Shown: positions 45,189 to 55,174 of the stretch, piece after piece
Layout: each line of letters begins with the position of its first letter
How positions within the stretch are numbered: position 1 is the first letter of the stretch
From: SOKP01 sp048887165
GTDB taxonomy: Archaea; Asgardarchaeota; Lokiarchaeia; Sigyniarchaeales; SOKP01
Assembly: GCA_048887165.1 (NCBI GenBank)
Contig: JBHLJZ010000004.1
Location: 1 to 64,000 of the forward strand
Length of the DNA: 64,000 nucleotides
Reading direction: 5' to 3'
Translations under genes and position numbers: made by a program
The notes under the pieces: generated by a model
The model's database searches: none
What the model saw: only the letters and a program-made list of their open reading frames with translations
Told to the model about the DNA's origin: nothing

Positions 45189-47237
45189 CTGTCTAAAACT
45201 AAAACTAATAAATGGATTATCACTTCGGCTTGGCCTTATTCAACTCAACCACCTCATCTCGGTAATTTAATAGGGAGTACTCTCTCTGCAGATGTATTTG
45301 CAAGATTTCTTAGAATGAAGGGTGATGAAGTTGTTTTTGTTTCAGGTTCAGATACACATGGAACACCCGTTGCCGTGGAAGCAAAAAAATCAGGTATTTC
45401 TACAGAGGAGCTAGCTTTAAGGAACCATGCAATTATTAAAGATTTACATAAAAAATGGAAAATTTCATTTGATAATTACACTTTAACGCACAATCCAACA
45501 CATATTGAATTTGTACAGAATTTCTATTTAGATATACAAAAGAATGGATATATCTTTGAAAAAGAAATTGAATCATTATTTTGTGAAATCGATAATTTAT
45601 TTCTACCAGATAGATTTGTCGAAGGAGTATGTCCTTTCTGTGGAGATGAAAAAGCAAGAGGAGATCAATGTGATAAGTGTCAAAAACTTCTTACTCCTTT
45701 AGAATTAAAGAATCCTCAATGCGCTATCTGCGGAAATCCTCCAAAAGTTAAAAAAACTAAACATTGGTATATGGATTTTCCCAAATTACAGGAAAGTTTA
45801 GAAATTTTGATTGAAAATAATAAGATTATTCCCTCGAATGCAAGACAAATGTGTTTAAATAGTATTTCTGAAGGTTTACCAGAAAGATCAATTACTAGGG
45901 ATTTAGAGTGGGGAATTCCTGCACCTTTTAAAGGAGCTGATAATAAAACTATCTACGTTTGGTTTGAGGCAGTATTAGGGTACATATCTGCCGTCAAAGA
46001 ATGGGCAGAAAAAATAATTAAAGATCCAGAAAAATTTAGATACTTTTGGAAAGATCCCAATACTAAAACAGTTTATTTTATTGGAAAAGATAATATCATT
46101 TTTCATTTAATTGTATTTCCAGGTTTATTAATGGCTTATAATAATGACAAAAAAGAAACTGATAGATTCGTTCTTCCGTATAATGTCTCTTCTACTGAAT
46201 TTTTAATGTATGAGAATGAAAAATTTTCAAAGTCAAGAGGCATTGGTATCTGGATTGATGAAGCATTAGAATTGGCACCAATTGATTATTGGCGTTTCAA
46301 TTTAATTTACAACCGCCCTGAAACTAGCGATACATCGTTTTTATGGTCAGAATTTGAAAACAACATTAAAGCTTTGAATGATAACATTGGAAATTTTATT
46401 CACAGAACTTTAACATTCATTAATAAACAATTTAATGGAAAAGTTCCCAAAAAATTAGAATATGACGAAATTGATAGAAATTTTATTGACAAAATCAATA
46501 ATATTAGTTTTGAAATAAGTGAGAACTTAGAAAATTTCAATTTAAGAAAAGCTCTCAGAGAAATTGTTAATTTTGGAAAAGAAGGGAATGTTTATTTGAA
46601 TGAAAAGGCACCATGGCATATAATAAAGAAAAATAAAGATTTAGCAGGCCACGTATTTAATATTTGTATTCAAGCAGTCTATGCATTTGCTGTCCTTTTA
46701 GGGCCTTTCATTCCTGATACTTCTGAAACAATACTCTCTTATCTAAATGCTCCATCATTGAAGGATATAAGATGGGAGAGTATTAATGAAAATTCTATAG
46801 AAGAGGGAATAAAAATGAAAAAACCTGAACCCTTATTTCAAAAACTTGATGTCGATGAGATTAAAAATAAACTCCAAAATTTAAGAGAACAAAAATTAAG
46901 AGGAGCTGAAAAAGGATTGATATCATATGATGATTTCAAAAAATTAGATATAAAAGTTGCATTGGTAGAAGAAGTAGAAAAAGTACTTAAAGCAGATAAG
47001 CTGTATAAATTAACCATTAACCTAGGGACAGAAAAAAGAACTTTAGCAGCAGGATTAGCAGAACATTATAAAGCAGAAGAACTAAGAGGTAAAAAAATAG
47101 TTGTTTTAACAAATTTAGAACCTAGAAAACTTAGGGGTATTACTAGTCAAGGTATGCTTCTTGCTGCAGTTGAAGGAGATAAAGTATCTATTTTAAAGCC
47201 AGATAAAGACATTCCTCCCGGAGCCAAAGTAGAATAA
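45189..47237 (+). CDS. metG: Methionyl-tRNA synthetase with C-terminal tRNA-binding domain
   Basis: Class I aminoacyl-tRNA synthetase of about 682 residues. It has AWPYSTQPPHLGNLIG (HIGH-type motif, 23-26), the zinc knuckle CPFCGDEKARGDQCDKC and CAICGNPP, the KFSKS motif (345-349), an anticodon-binding helical domain, and a C-terminal EMAP-II/Trbp111-like OB domain (about 580-682, DIKVALVEEVEKV...GMLLAAVEGD). Methionine is charged onto tRNA-Met. The first ATG (45315) lies inside the catalytic domain after HLGN, so it cannot be the start. I use CTG 45189 behind the strong GGAGGT; ATT 45186 is the alternative. The stop is adjacent to the convergent neighbour's stop. Confidence 0.9.
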   Translation: MSKTKTNKWIITSAWPYSTQPPHLGNLIGSTLSADVFARFLRMKGDEVVFVSGSDTHGTPVAVEAKKSGISTEELALRNHAIIKDLHKKWKISFDNYTLTHNPTHIEFVQNFYLDIQKNGYIFEKEIESLFCEIDNLFLPDRFVEGVCPFCGDEKARGDQCDKCQKLLTPLELKNPQCAICGNPPKVKKTKHWYMDFPKLQESLEILIENNKIIPSNARQMCLNSISEGLPERSITRDLEWGIPAPFKGADNKTIYVWFEAVLGYISAVKEWAEKIIKDPEKFRYFWKDPNTKTVYFIGKDNIIFHLIVFPGLLMAYNNDKKETDRFVLPYNVSSTEFLMYENEKFSKSRGIGIWIDEALELAPIDYWRFNLIYNRPETSDTSFLWSEFENNIKALNDNIGNFIHRTLTFINKQFNGKVPKKLEYDEIDRNFIDKINNISFEISENLENFNLRKALREIVNFGKEGNVYLNEKAPWHIIKKNKDLAGHVFNICIQAVYAFAVLLGPFIPDTSETILSYLNAPSLKDIRWESINENSIEEGIKMKKPEPLFQKLDVDEIKNKLQNLREQKLRGAEKGLISYDDFKKLDIKVALVEEVEKVLKADKLYKLTINLGTEKRTLAAGLAEHYKAEELRGKKIVVLTNLEPRKLRGITSQGMLLAAVEGDKVSILKPDKDIPPGAKVE

Positions 47238-48482
47238 TTATAGTTTTAATGAAAAGATAGGATTTAATCTAGCTACGATTTCACCCAAATCTAATTGAAG
47301 AGATTTGAGTATTACATCTCTTCCCCTATATTCAAATTGTAGTTCTTTTACATTTCTTAAAATCTTTAATTTAGATTTGTCTTTTACTAATTCACATACA
47401 AAATATCTTTGATCCTTATATTCAAGTACTCTTTGAACAGTTAATATATCAGGTAAAGTATAGCCTCCTCCATGGGGTAGTAAGTTAGCATTCTTTAGCA
47501 ATTCTTTTAATCCTAGCTCTTCAGCTCTCTCCGTAAATTTATTATTTCGAAGGACGGTTCCTGAAAAATTTTTTTTTCCCCTAAATAAATAACATGCTAT
47601 ATCAGCTCTAAGCGCAGTAGGATAAATATTTGATTCAATATGATCACAGTTAGAATCGGTACAATTACTTCCTAAGTACATATTATTATAATCTTTTAAG
47701 AACTGATGAGGTTGATTGCAAATAATATTTAATTTATCACCAAATAAACGGGACCCAATGATTTCACGCTTTTTATTAGAAAATTTCAAAGCTTTATTAT
47801 GAAAATCTAGATATTCTTTTGCATCAGAATCAAGTAAGACATATTGTGATCCAAATATTGTTTTTTCCTCAATTGACTTTTCTTTTAAAGTTTTTGAAGA
47901 ATCAATATATAAACCTATACCGTATTTGTCATTTCTAAATTCAGGAGCAGAACCATGAATTAAGAACAAATATGGAGGAAATTTAATGTCAGATAAATTC
48001 TTAGTTTCAAAACAATTAACAAAATGGTTAGAAATTCCATAATCCCAATTTATTAAAATATTATCATAATATAGTTCTGTAGATTTAATATTATCAATTT
48101 CCTTGATAATATCATAAGGATCAGGTAACTCATCTAAACCTCCTGCCAATATTCCGCAACAATTTGGCTTTACATTTAAAAAGATTAATCTCTCTTTACC
48201 ATTACCCCAATTTAACCGTCCACCATACCCTAAACCAGAATTCCACCTATAATTATTACGAGATATTGTTTCGTCTGGAGAGGATATAAATGTCGCTTTT
48301 GGGTCAAAACCATATTTTTCTTGAATTAATTGAAATTGTGAAAGACCATATTTCATATTTTCTCTGCATAATCTCGAAGCACCATCATTTAATCCCGTAG
48401 AAAATATGAAATTACTTGCTCTTTGCAATAAATCTTCTTTATTTAAATTAATTAAGTTAGAATGAAGGCTTCTTGAGCTCAT
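47238..48482 (-). CDS. Uncharacterised protein of 414 residues
   Basis: No family recognised. Visible features are an N-terminal helical part, GLGYGGRLNWGNGKERLIFL and NVKPNCCGILAGGLDELP in the first third, a Cys-rich stretch NCTDSNCDHIES (about 290), and a basic C-terminal region with LLPHGGGYTLPDILTVQRVL. The GGG-Y loops and conserved-looking Cys/His residues would suit an enzyme with bound metal or nucleotide, but no known motif is complete. No signal peptide or membrane helix. The gene starts divergently from the 48.6 kb gene and is convergent with metG, sharing no spacer with it. Confidence 0.6.
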   Translation of the reverse strand: MSSRSLHSNLINLNKEDLLQRASNFIFSTGLNDGASRLCRENMKYGLSQFQLIQEKYGFDPKATFISSPDETISRNNYRWNSGLGYGGRLNWGNGKERLIFLNVKPNCCGILAGGLDELPDPYDIIKEIDNIKSTELYYDNILINWDYGISNHFVNCFETKNLSDIKFPPYLFLIHGSAPEFRNDKYGIGLYIDSSKTLKEKSIEEKTIFGSQYVLLDSDAKEYLDFHNKALKFSNKKREIIGSRLFGDKLNIICNQPHQFLKDYNNMYLGSNCTDSNCDHIESNIYPTALRADIACYLFRGKKNFSGTVLRNNKFTERAEELGLKELLKNANLLPHGGGYTLPDILTVQRVLEYKDQRYFVCELVKDKSKLKILRNVKELQFEYRGRDVILKSLQLDLGEIVARLNPIFSLKL

Positions 48483-48606
48483 TCGACTAAAATTTATTCC
48501 TTAATAAAGTTAAATAAGTTATATAATAACTTATTATATAATATTAATGATAAAATAATGCTAATCGCTAATAACTAAATATAAATAATATCTTATAAAA
48601 AATATT

Positions 48607-49242
48607 ATGAGCTCAGTTAATGGCAATATTCTCTTTGATTCTGTAAAAGAAATAAAGTCTGAAGGAATATTTAAAGGATCTATAATAACAAAGTGTAATG
48701 ATGATTACAAATCAGTAATTTTTTCCGATAATATGAGAATTACAAATTCGGAAGGAGTTTATATTACAGAAGGGCTGAATGTTGGTTTTAAACTCATAGG
48801 AAATAAGATGTCAGCATTTTCTAAAAAGGGAGATTTCTATTGGAAGGATAACATAAGTTCCCTTGAGTACTCTGTATTAATCCCCGAAGATATAATGAAG
48901 GTTTATGATGAGGGACAATTTGGTGACGCATTTCCTTTTACACTAAATTTATTACATACAGCGGGACTTTATTTAAGTAATTATGAATATGGTATAAATC
49001 ATCTTGACTTTTTCAAAGGAGAGATTCTTAAGAATCCAGTTTCTCTAATAATGAATGGTATCATCGTTGCGGATAGGGTGGTTATCGATCATCGAGGTGA
49101 TCCTGTATTTTACGATTGTCTGATTGTGGGAAGAGATCAAAAAGAGGATTTATCAGTATCGTATGAACCATTAACAAATGTAAAGAAGTCATTAGCAAAT
49201 GTTGAATATATTATCATTTTAGGGATTGAAGAATTAAAATAA
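48607..49242 (+). CDS. Uncharacterised beta-rich protein preceding the AAA ATPase
   Basis: A 211-residue cytosolic protein with alternating short strands in the first half (GIFKGSIITKCNDDYKSVIF; GLNVGFKLIGNKMSAF) and a helical segment (FPFTLNLLHTAGLYLSNYEYG), followed by strands ending VEYIIILGIEELK. No catalytic motif. It is 21 bases upstream of the AAA ATPase gene on the same strand, so the two likely form a functional pair, for example an ATPase with an adaptor or client. Family unknown. Confidence 0.55.
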   Translation: MSSVNGNILFDSVKEIKSEGIFKGSIITKCNDDYKSVIFSDNMRITNSEGVYITEGLNVGFKLIGNKMSAFSKKGDFYWKDNISSLEYSVLIPEDIMKVYDEGQFGDAFPFTLNLLHTAGLYLSNYEYGINHLDFFKGEILKNPVSLIMNGIIVADRVVIDHRGDPVFYDCLIVGRDQKEDLSVSYEPLTNVKKSLANVEYIIILGIEELK

Positions 49243-49263
49243 GAATAATCAAATTGTGACATT

Positions 49264-50505
49264 ATGCTCTTATTTGACAATAAAAAGGCTAGATTACTGA
49301 ATTTCTTAAAATTAGGAATAAATCCCTTTAAAAAATTTGTAATTACAGGAGAGATTAAAGAAGATCTGAGTTTAGTTAAATCTAGAAAAGAATTTTTAGA
49401 TAAAATTGTTAAAGTCATTGAAAATGAGAAAAACTTTATTCTACCAATCGTTGGAGAAGTTGGAATTGGAAAAACGCACTTATTCTGGGCTCTGAAGAAT
49501 AAATTATACTATCATAACGCATTTTATATTTCCTTAGAAAATGTAATAAAGAAATTCTTTTACAATATTTATTCTGAATTTATAGAAGCTATTGGTGTCG
49601 AACCATTAAGAAATATAGTTAATCATATATGTAATCAATGGGGCGCTTTAGAAAGAAAATTTGGCTTTTTTCATGTGGCAAATATAGAAAAAGTCAGAAA
49701 AATTGCATTTAATAAATTATCAGAACAATATCCTCAAGATGAAAGATTCGCATTATTAGATATAATAAACGGTATAACAACACACCAATTAGATTTGTAT
49801 AAAAAAGTTGAAGCAGAGGGTTGGCTTTTAGCAGAATTGATGAATATCAAGGAGTTATCAAGTTTAAACATGAGGCATGATCTTAGGAACAGTAAAACGG
49901 CTTATATCATGTTAAAGCTATTAATCGAAAATTCTAAATTAGGGAGCGTTTTGTTCATTGATGATTTCGAAAAAGCTATTACTATGACAAAACCAGTAAT
50001 AGAACTTGAAACAGAATCAGAGGAGGTTTTTGATCGAAGTTGGTTATATGGAAAGAAATCTTCCCCAGATAATCTACTTAAATCTAAAAAAATTTTTGAA
50101 AAATTATTTAAATTAAATCAGATCAATGGATTGCGAATCATCATAATGTTAAATTCTCTTAATTGCCTAGGAGAAATAAAGCGGAAATTACGAAATATTG
50201 ATGGGGAAGTAATTTTAAATATAAAAGAGCCCATGATTATTCCTAAATTAGATGAAAATGATACCCATGAGATTTATAAGAAAAATTTAAAGGTTTTCCT
50301 TGAAAGTATAGATTTCGGAGATTATTTAAAACAATTTCCAAACGAGCTTTTCCCATTAAATGAGGAAATATTACATAAGATCTTTCAAAAATCAAGCGGA
50401 AATCCAAGAGAGATTATGAAATTGTTAATAAAATTATTTAATGAAATAATTTATTCTAGTGACAATTTAAATACGATTTTAGAAGATTTTCTTAACTCTA
50501 ATTAA
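49264..50505 (+). CDS. AAA/STAND-like P-loop ATPase
   Basis: A 413-residue ATPase. Walker A is GEVGIGKT (64-71), Walker B LFIDDFE (230-236), and a sensor-like SGNPREIMKLL near residue 380 resembles ORC/Cdc6-type and AAA_16 ATPases. The region between the Walker motifs is longer than usual (about 160 residues) and all-helical, an insertion likely for partner binding. No winged helix is apparent after the lid, so a replication initiator is not favoured. It is co-directional with the preceding small beta-rich gene and convergent with the HEAT gene (one base between stops). Confidence 0.7.
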   Translation: MLLFDNKKARLLNFLKLGINPFKKFVITGEIKEDLSLVKSRKEFLDKIVKVIENEKNFILPIVGEVGIGKTHLFWALKNKLYYHNAFYISLENVIKKFFYNIYSEFIEAIGVEPLRNIVNHICNQWGALERKFGFFHVANIEKVRKIAFNKLSEQYPQDERFALLDIINGITTHQLDLYKKVEAEGWLLAELMNIKELSSLNMRHDLRNSKTAYIMLKLLIENSKLGSVLFIDDFEKAITMTKPVIELETESEEVFDRSWLYGKKSSPDNLLKSKKIFEKLFKLNQINGLRIIIMLNSLNCLGEIKRKLRNIDGEVILNIKEPMIIPKLDENDTHEIYKKNLKVFLESIDFGDYLKQFPNELFPLNEEILHKIFQKSSGNPREIMKLLIKLFNEIIYSSDNLNTILEDFLNSN

Positions 50506-50506
50506 G

Positions 50507-51241
50507 CTATAATCTCTTTAATAGTATCTTTTCATATATCTCGATTTCATTGATTATAAGATTTTTATATTCTTCTTCCCATTTAGATTTGAGAATTAAT
50601 TCCTTAAAACTATTTAAAGTATCAAAAGAGTTTATGTAATTAATTAATAAGGATCTAATAATTCTGTTATTCAAGAATTTATAGTTTTTAGAATAGTTCA
50701 AGAAATCTATTAAATCATTATTTTCCTTAATGTTCTTTTTAATGATATCAATACTTTTATCTAATATAACAGAACTAGTAGAATTAAGATTTTTCATTAG
50801 AATTATTAAAATATTCATAGGAATTGTTTCTATAAAAATTAATAACTCTAAAGCTTTTTCTTTAATTGGAAGATAATCTTCATTCAATGCAAAACTTAAT
50901 AATTCAAGTAATTTCTCATTTGGAGCAAAATTTGGGGAAATCTTGATAAATGCTTGGAGTATTTCATCTCGTACCCATCTATCAGATTCAAAATAATTAT
51001 TTACAAGATATTCGTAAAATTTTTCGTCTAATTTTGATATTGTTCCAATTTCTCCTAATAAGTATATAAAATTAATTTTTACTTTTTCTAATAAATTTGA
51101 ATCAAGGTCATTCAAGATAAAATCTATTAAATCTGAAGGTATATCCTTTGCATTTTTACTTAATAAAATTAAATAATCATTTAACATTTCTGGATTATCT
51201 ATTTCCTGGATTTTACTAATTATTTCATCTAAATTATCCAT
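50507..51241 (-). CDS. HEAT/armadillo-type helical repeat protein
   Basis: A 244-residue, all-helical, acidic protein with helix pairs of about 35-40 residues (DNPEMLNDYLILLSKNAK; KINFIYLLGEIGTIS; VRDEILQAFIKISPNF; PIKEKALELLIFIETIP). This is the pattern of HEAT-like solenoids, which bind proteins. No signal peptide. It lies 30 bases after the polytopic membrane gene on the same strand and may be its cytoplasmic partner. Confidence 0.6.
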   Translation of the reverse strand: MDNLDEIISKIQEIDNPEMLNDYLILLSKNAKDIPSDLIDFILNDLDSNLLEKVKINFIYLLGEIGTISKLDEKFYEYLVNNYFESDRWVRDEILQAFIKISPNFAPNEKLLELLSFALNEDYLPIKEKALELLIFIETIPMNILIILMKNLNSTSSVILDKSIDIIKKNIKENNDLIDFLNYSKNYKFLNNRIIRSLLINYINSFDTLNSFKELILKSKWEEEYKNLIINEIEIYEKILLKRL

Positions 51242-51271
51242 AAGTAAAACTGTATATCTTTCTTAACATTT

Positions 51272-52699
51272 TCATATATTAGAATCTAAATTATCATGAT
51301 CCAATGTATTTGTCTCATTAATATCATCATTGTACTTTAGTACAGAAGTATCTTTAGATATCGGTTCTTTTTCTTTTTTACTTTTTAATTTCTTCTTTAT
51401 CAAAAAATTTTCAAATTCCCATTTACTGATTTTATTTGTATCAAGAGCACCACTATTTTCTAAATAAGATTTAAAGTCGCTAACAATATTGATAACCTCG
51501 TCTTTTTTAAAATTTTTCTTAAAGATTAAACCCTTTCTTTCTAGTATATACTCTGAATACCACCAATAAAATATTAAAGCAACAAGTAAGATTAGGAAAT
51601 TGTTAACAAGGTTGATTTGGCTCCGACTAGTATATGTGCCACTAATTGAACCTGCTCCAAGAATCATTATTACTTGACCTTCAATATATAGAATTGTAAA
51701 AGCAAACAAGAAAAATGATATATTATTTTCATTAAAAATCTTAAATTTATAGAGTTTATCCCCTAATCCTTTTAATACTAAAATTGCAGTAAAACTCATT
51801 AAGAGGATATCAATTAATACTCTAAAAATATCTACTCCAAGTGCCTGAGTGGCAGTTCTAAAAGAATATATAAAACTAAATGATTTATACCAAATGTAGA
51901 ACCAAATTAATATATGAAATATGGATAAAAATATATTAGGTGTTCCATTCTTCAAGCCTTTTATAAACAAAACTATTAATCGCCAAGAGATTAATAATAT
52001 TATTAAAAACATTGCAATATTCCATCCATAAAACCAATAAAGCGAATCAATTGGATCTGAAGGGCTTAAGGGCTCGAAAAATGGTATAAATCCATACAAG
52101 GTCCCTAATTGGATTAATATAGGTATAACCAAACTGACTATTAAGAAAAATGCACTCTTGTATTCATTATTTTTAACATTAATTTCATTCTGAATTATCC
52201 TTTCGTTTAATTTAATTGAGAAATCTTCAAATAAAATTCTTAAGAAAAAGATTTGTATTAGATTCCAGCCAAAGTAAATTATAATGAAGAATGAAGGAAG
52301 GAGAAAATCCCATCCTAAAAACTCTATCGGTAATTGAGAAGAAGAACCAAGTAAAAAGTAAATTAAAGTGATAATAAAACTAATTACAAGTGAGATTGTT
52401 AGAGAAACTATCTTTTTTGGTTCAAATTTTTTGTCTGATGAAAGCAGATATGGATGGCTTTGAGGAAATATTCCAATAATCATCAAGATTAAAAATGTTA
52501 ATGAAAATGTTGTAGCAAAAAATAATACAATATTCCCAAGATTCGGACTTGGACTAAAACTTAATATTGTTATAATTAGAATAACTAAGAAAAATACGAT
52601 TGTATACATTATATGATTCGGACTAAAGATTTTATGAAAAAAGTCATCTATTTTTCCTTTAAAATTAACCCTTTTAGCTTCTGAATTCATTAAGTTCAA
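51272..52699 (-). CDS. Polytopic membrane protein, unknown family
   Basis: A 475-residue protein with about ten to twelve hydrophobic segments, beginning with a short basic N-terminus and IMYTIVFFLVILIITILSF. The last 90 residues are hydrophilic and cytoplasmic (KKNFKKDEVINIVSDFK...NETNTLDHDN). Between them are Phe/Trp-rich helices with no transporter signature that I recognise. No metal-binding or catalytic motif stands out. It probably forms a two-gene unit with the downstream HEAT-like gene. Confidence 0.55.
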   Translation of the reverse strand: MNLMNSEAKRVNFKGKIDDFFHKIFSPNHIMYTIVFFLVILIITILSFSPSPNLGNIVLFFATTFSLTFLILMIIGIFPQSHPYLLSSDKKFEPKKIVSLTISLVISFIITLIYFLLGSSSQLPIEFLGWDFLLPSFFIIIYFGWNLIQIFFLRILFEDFSIKLNERIIQNEINVKNNEYKSAFFLIVSLVIPILIQLGTLYGFIPFFEPLSPSDPIDSLYWFYGWNIAMFLIILLISWRLIVLFIKGLKNGTPNIFLSIFHILIWFYIWYKSFSFIYSFRTATQALGVDIFRVLIDILLMSFTAILVLKGLGDKLYKFKIFNENNISFFLFAFTILYIEGQVIMILGAGSISGTYTSRSQINLVNNFLILLVALIFYWWYSEYILERKGLIFKKNFKKDEVINIVSDFKSYLENSGALDTNKISKWEFENFLIKKKLKSKKEKEPISKDTSVLKYNDDINETNTLDHDNLDSNI

Positions 52700-52925
52700 A
52701 ACCTCTTTTTTTAATAAAATATTGAAATTATAGATTGGATGAAATTAAATAACCGTTTAAAATATTAATAGTTATTTACAATTTTATGAATTTCTAGATA
52801 CTCATTAAATCTTATTGTAACAAAAAAGAAAATTCAAAATCAGATAAAATTAAATAACTGTTAGGTGTTCTTATGCATATTTATCTAATAATAAATCTGA
52901 ACTTAGAATTAAAAAGTGTTCAATA

Positions 52926-55148
52926 ATGAAATCTAAAAATAAATATTTAATTAGTGAAGTAATTATCGTATATTTGATCTTTACTCTAACATTTGGTTTT
53001 TACGCAATTCCAATAAAAGTTGAATCATTAAGTCGGGATTTTATTCCTAAATCTTCTCAATTCGTTCCTCGAAATATACGTATAGCCATTTATGATGAAC
53101 CGAATGTTACTGTACCATCTTATGGTGAACCAGTTTTAACATATAATTATAATAATATTGAATATATTCTAACTACGGCTGGTTATACTGTTTCAAATTT
53201 AACTACTACCCAAATTTTGAATCATGAATTAACAACAGCAAAATTTGATGTATTTGTGCTAGTCGATAATCTTCCAAGAGAGAGTATTGTTAATTATGTA
53301 AAAGAATTTTGGCTTGGAGGAGGAGCAATATTATCGTTTGATAGTGCAATAAGTTACCTTTGTTATGCTGGGATTCTCCCCCCTGAATCTGAAGGAGATA
53401 ATGGATACTTCTTATACTGGGATTACTTAGTTTCTGCAACACAAAACGTTACCTTACGGCATCCTATTTCGAAATCGTATGCTTTAGGAGAAAATTTTAC
53501 TAATTTTAATTCTGATTTTGCAACTTTTTTCTGGAGTGCTTTAATGGGAACAAGTATATCTAGTGATTTATATAAAATCGCTACTATTAATGGGAATGAT
53601 AATGCTGCTACAGTTGTAGCTTATGAGCCAACGATCTTTAGCGGAGGAAAAGTTGTACACATTCTCACTAATTTTCAATTAGACGCAGATGATCTTGTCG
53701 TAGATGCTGTGGAGTGGTTATGTCCAAGACCAAAAGGTCGAATTCTATTTGATCTGTCACATTTACCCTATTATGGAATTGATCCATGGGATACATTAGC
53801 TGATTATTATCCAAGATTTGAAATCATACGTGATTATCTTGTAAATCGCTCTTATACAATTGATAAACTTTATCCTTCTGTAAGCGGGAATTTAACCACT
53901 GCAAATTTGGCTCCTTATGATGTACTTGTTATTGCCTTGTCCAATTATAACTTTACTTCCAGTGAAGTTTCAGTTGTAACAAATTGGGTTAATAGTGGAG
54001 GAAACCTTCTTATATTTGGAGAAAATACAATTCTGAATACACAAAATGAAAATGTTAATTATTTATTGAAAAATTTCGATCTTAAAATTAATTTAACATC
54101 CTCAGGTTCAGGTGCTGCTACTTATCAAATAGAACATCCCATTCATGAAGGTTGTAGTCAATTAACGGTTTCTGCTCCAGGAAAAGTTGTATATAGCGGT
54201 AATGCTTTTCCGATATTAGGTAGTGATGCAGATAATATTTTTATTGCCGGACAAGAATATGGCGATGGACGTATAATTCTTATGTCAGATATTGCTCCTT
54301 TTCGAGACTCAACTATAATGAGTACCGATAATCTTCAATACGGCATTAATCTCTTAAATTGGTTAACAGCATCCCAAGCCGAAGTTTTACTATATTTAGA
54401 TCAAACAGGCCCACCAGATCCCAATGATAACTACTACAGAGCTCCAGTCACTAACGCTCTTAATGATTTAGGCGTTCCATTCTATTTAACTTATACTATA
54501 TATTACTTCAATCTAAGTATGAGCTTTAATGAATATCCTCTTGCCATAATTGATAATCCTGTAGCATATATTGGCGGTTATTTTAGTGATGTTTTAAATT
54601 ATATGAAATCTGGCGGTCATTTAATAATAAGCACCTATTCTTATGGTGTAACTTCTGGAGATCCGTTATGGGATTATTTGGGATTTGAACCTACTGGAGA
54701 TACTTTTTCTACACCTCAACCTATATATATCTGGGACAACACTCATCCAATTTTTAATACGCCTGCCGATTATGGGGCTACTTCAATAAGTAGTACATAT
54801 AACTATGTTATTACTGATGTCTGCAATTTAACAATATATGGTAATGCTACTGCAATAGCGGGATTAACAAGTTCAGCGAGCTCAGAGGGAGTAGCTGTAA
54901 TTCTTGGAGCTGAAGGCCGATCTATAGCTAATGCTATGCTTGTGACTACTTATATAGATGATACTGACGATTCTACATACCCAGATGCTCAAGAGTTATG
55001 GGAAAACGAAATTGCCTATATGATGTCTATTATATATCCACCCACAGAACCAGATGGATTTAATTGGTTATGGATAATTATTATTGCTGCTATTATTGTA
55101 GGAGCTTTAGCAATTATAATAATAATAATCCGAAAACGTAAGAAATAG
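52926..55148 (+). CDS. Surface protein with GATase-like/ThuA-like domains and C-terminal anchor
   Basis: A 740-residue protein with a signal sequence (about 9-28), a large ectodomain, and a C-terminal membrane helix (about 713-735) with a short basic end (IRKRKK). The ectodomain has three related Rossmann-like modules, at about 45-250, 265-475 and 480-700, with patterns such as YDVLVIALSNYNFTSS, FDVFVLVDNLPRESI and SGGNLLIFGENT. These resemble the class-I glutamine-amidotransferase-like fold of DUF4350 and ThuA-type proteins. A catalytic Cys-His pair is not evident, so binding is more likely than catalysis. It stands alone, between a divergent and a convergent gene. Confidence 0.62.
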   Translation: MKSKNKYLISEVIIVYLIFTLTFGFYAIPIKVESLSRDFIPKSSQFVPRNIRIAIYDEPNVTVPSYGEPVLTYNYNNIEYILTTAGYTVSNLTTTQILNHELTTAKFDVFVLVDNLPRESIVNYVKEFWLGGGAILSFDSAISYLCYAGILPPESEGDNGYFLYWDYLVSATQNVTLRHPISKSYALGENFTNFNSDFATFFWSALMGTSISSDLYKIATINGNDNAATVVAYEPTIFSGGKVVHILTNFQLDADDLVVDAVEWLCPRPKGRILFDLSHLPYYGIDPWDTLADYYPRFEIIRDYLVNRSYTIDKLYPSVSGNLTTANLAPYDVLVIALSNYNFTSSEVSVVTNWVNSGGNLLIFGENTILNTQNENVNYLLKNFDLKINLTSSGSGAATYQIEHPIHEGCSQLTVSAPGKVVYSGNAFPILGSDADNIFIAGQEYGDGRIILMSDIAPFRDSTIMSTDNLQYGINLLNWLTASQAEVLLYLDQTGPPDPNDNYYRAPVTNALNDLGVPFYLTYTIYYFNLSMSFNEYPLAIIDNPVAYIGGYFSDVLNYMKSGGHLIISTYSYGVTSGDPLWDYLGFEPTGDTFSTPQPIYIWDNTHPIFNTPADYGATSISSTYNYVITDVCNLTIYGNATAIAGLTSSASSEGVAVILGAEGRSIANAMLVTTYIDDTDDSTYPDAQELWENEIAYMMSIIYPPTEPDGFNWLWIIIIAAIIVGALAIIIIIIRKRKK

Positions 55149-55174
55149 TTTAAATTAATAAAATTCACTTTTTT

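Noticed and set aside
45315..47237. metG reading frame beginning at ATG 45315
   Set aside because: This start would remove the HLGN motif needed for ATP binding. The frame continues upstream with clear MetRS sequence to a strong ribosome binding site.
49264..50505. Replication initiator Orc1/Cdc6 and a nearby origin
   Set aside because: No C-terminal winged helix and no origin-like repeats or unwinding element in the neighbourhood.
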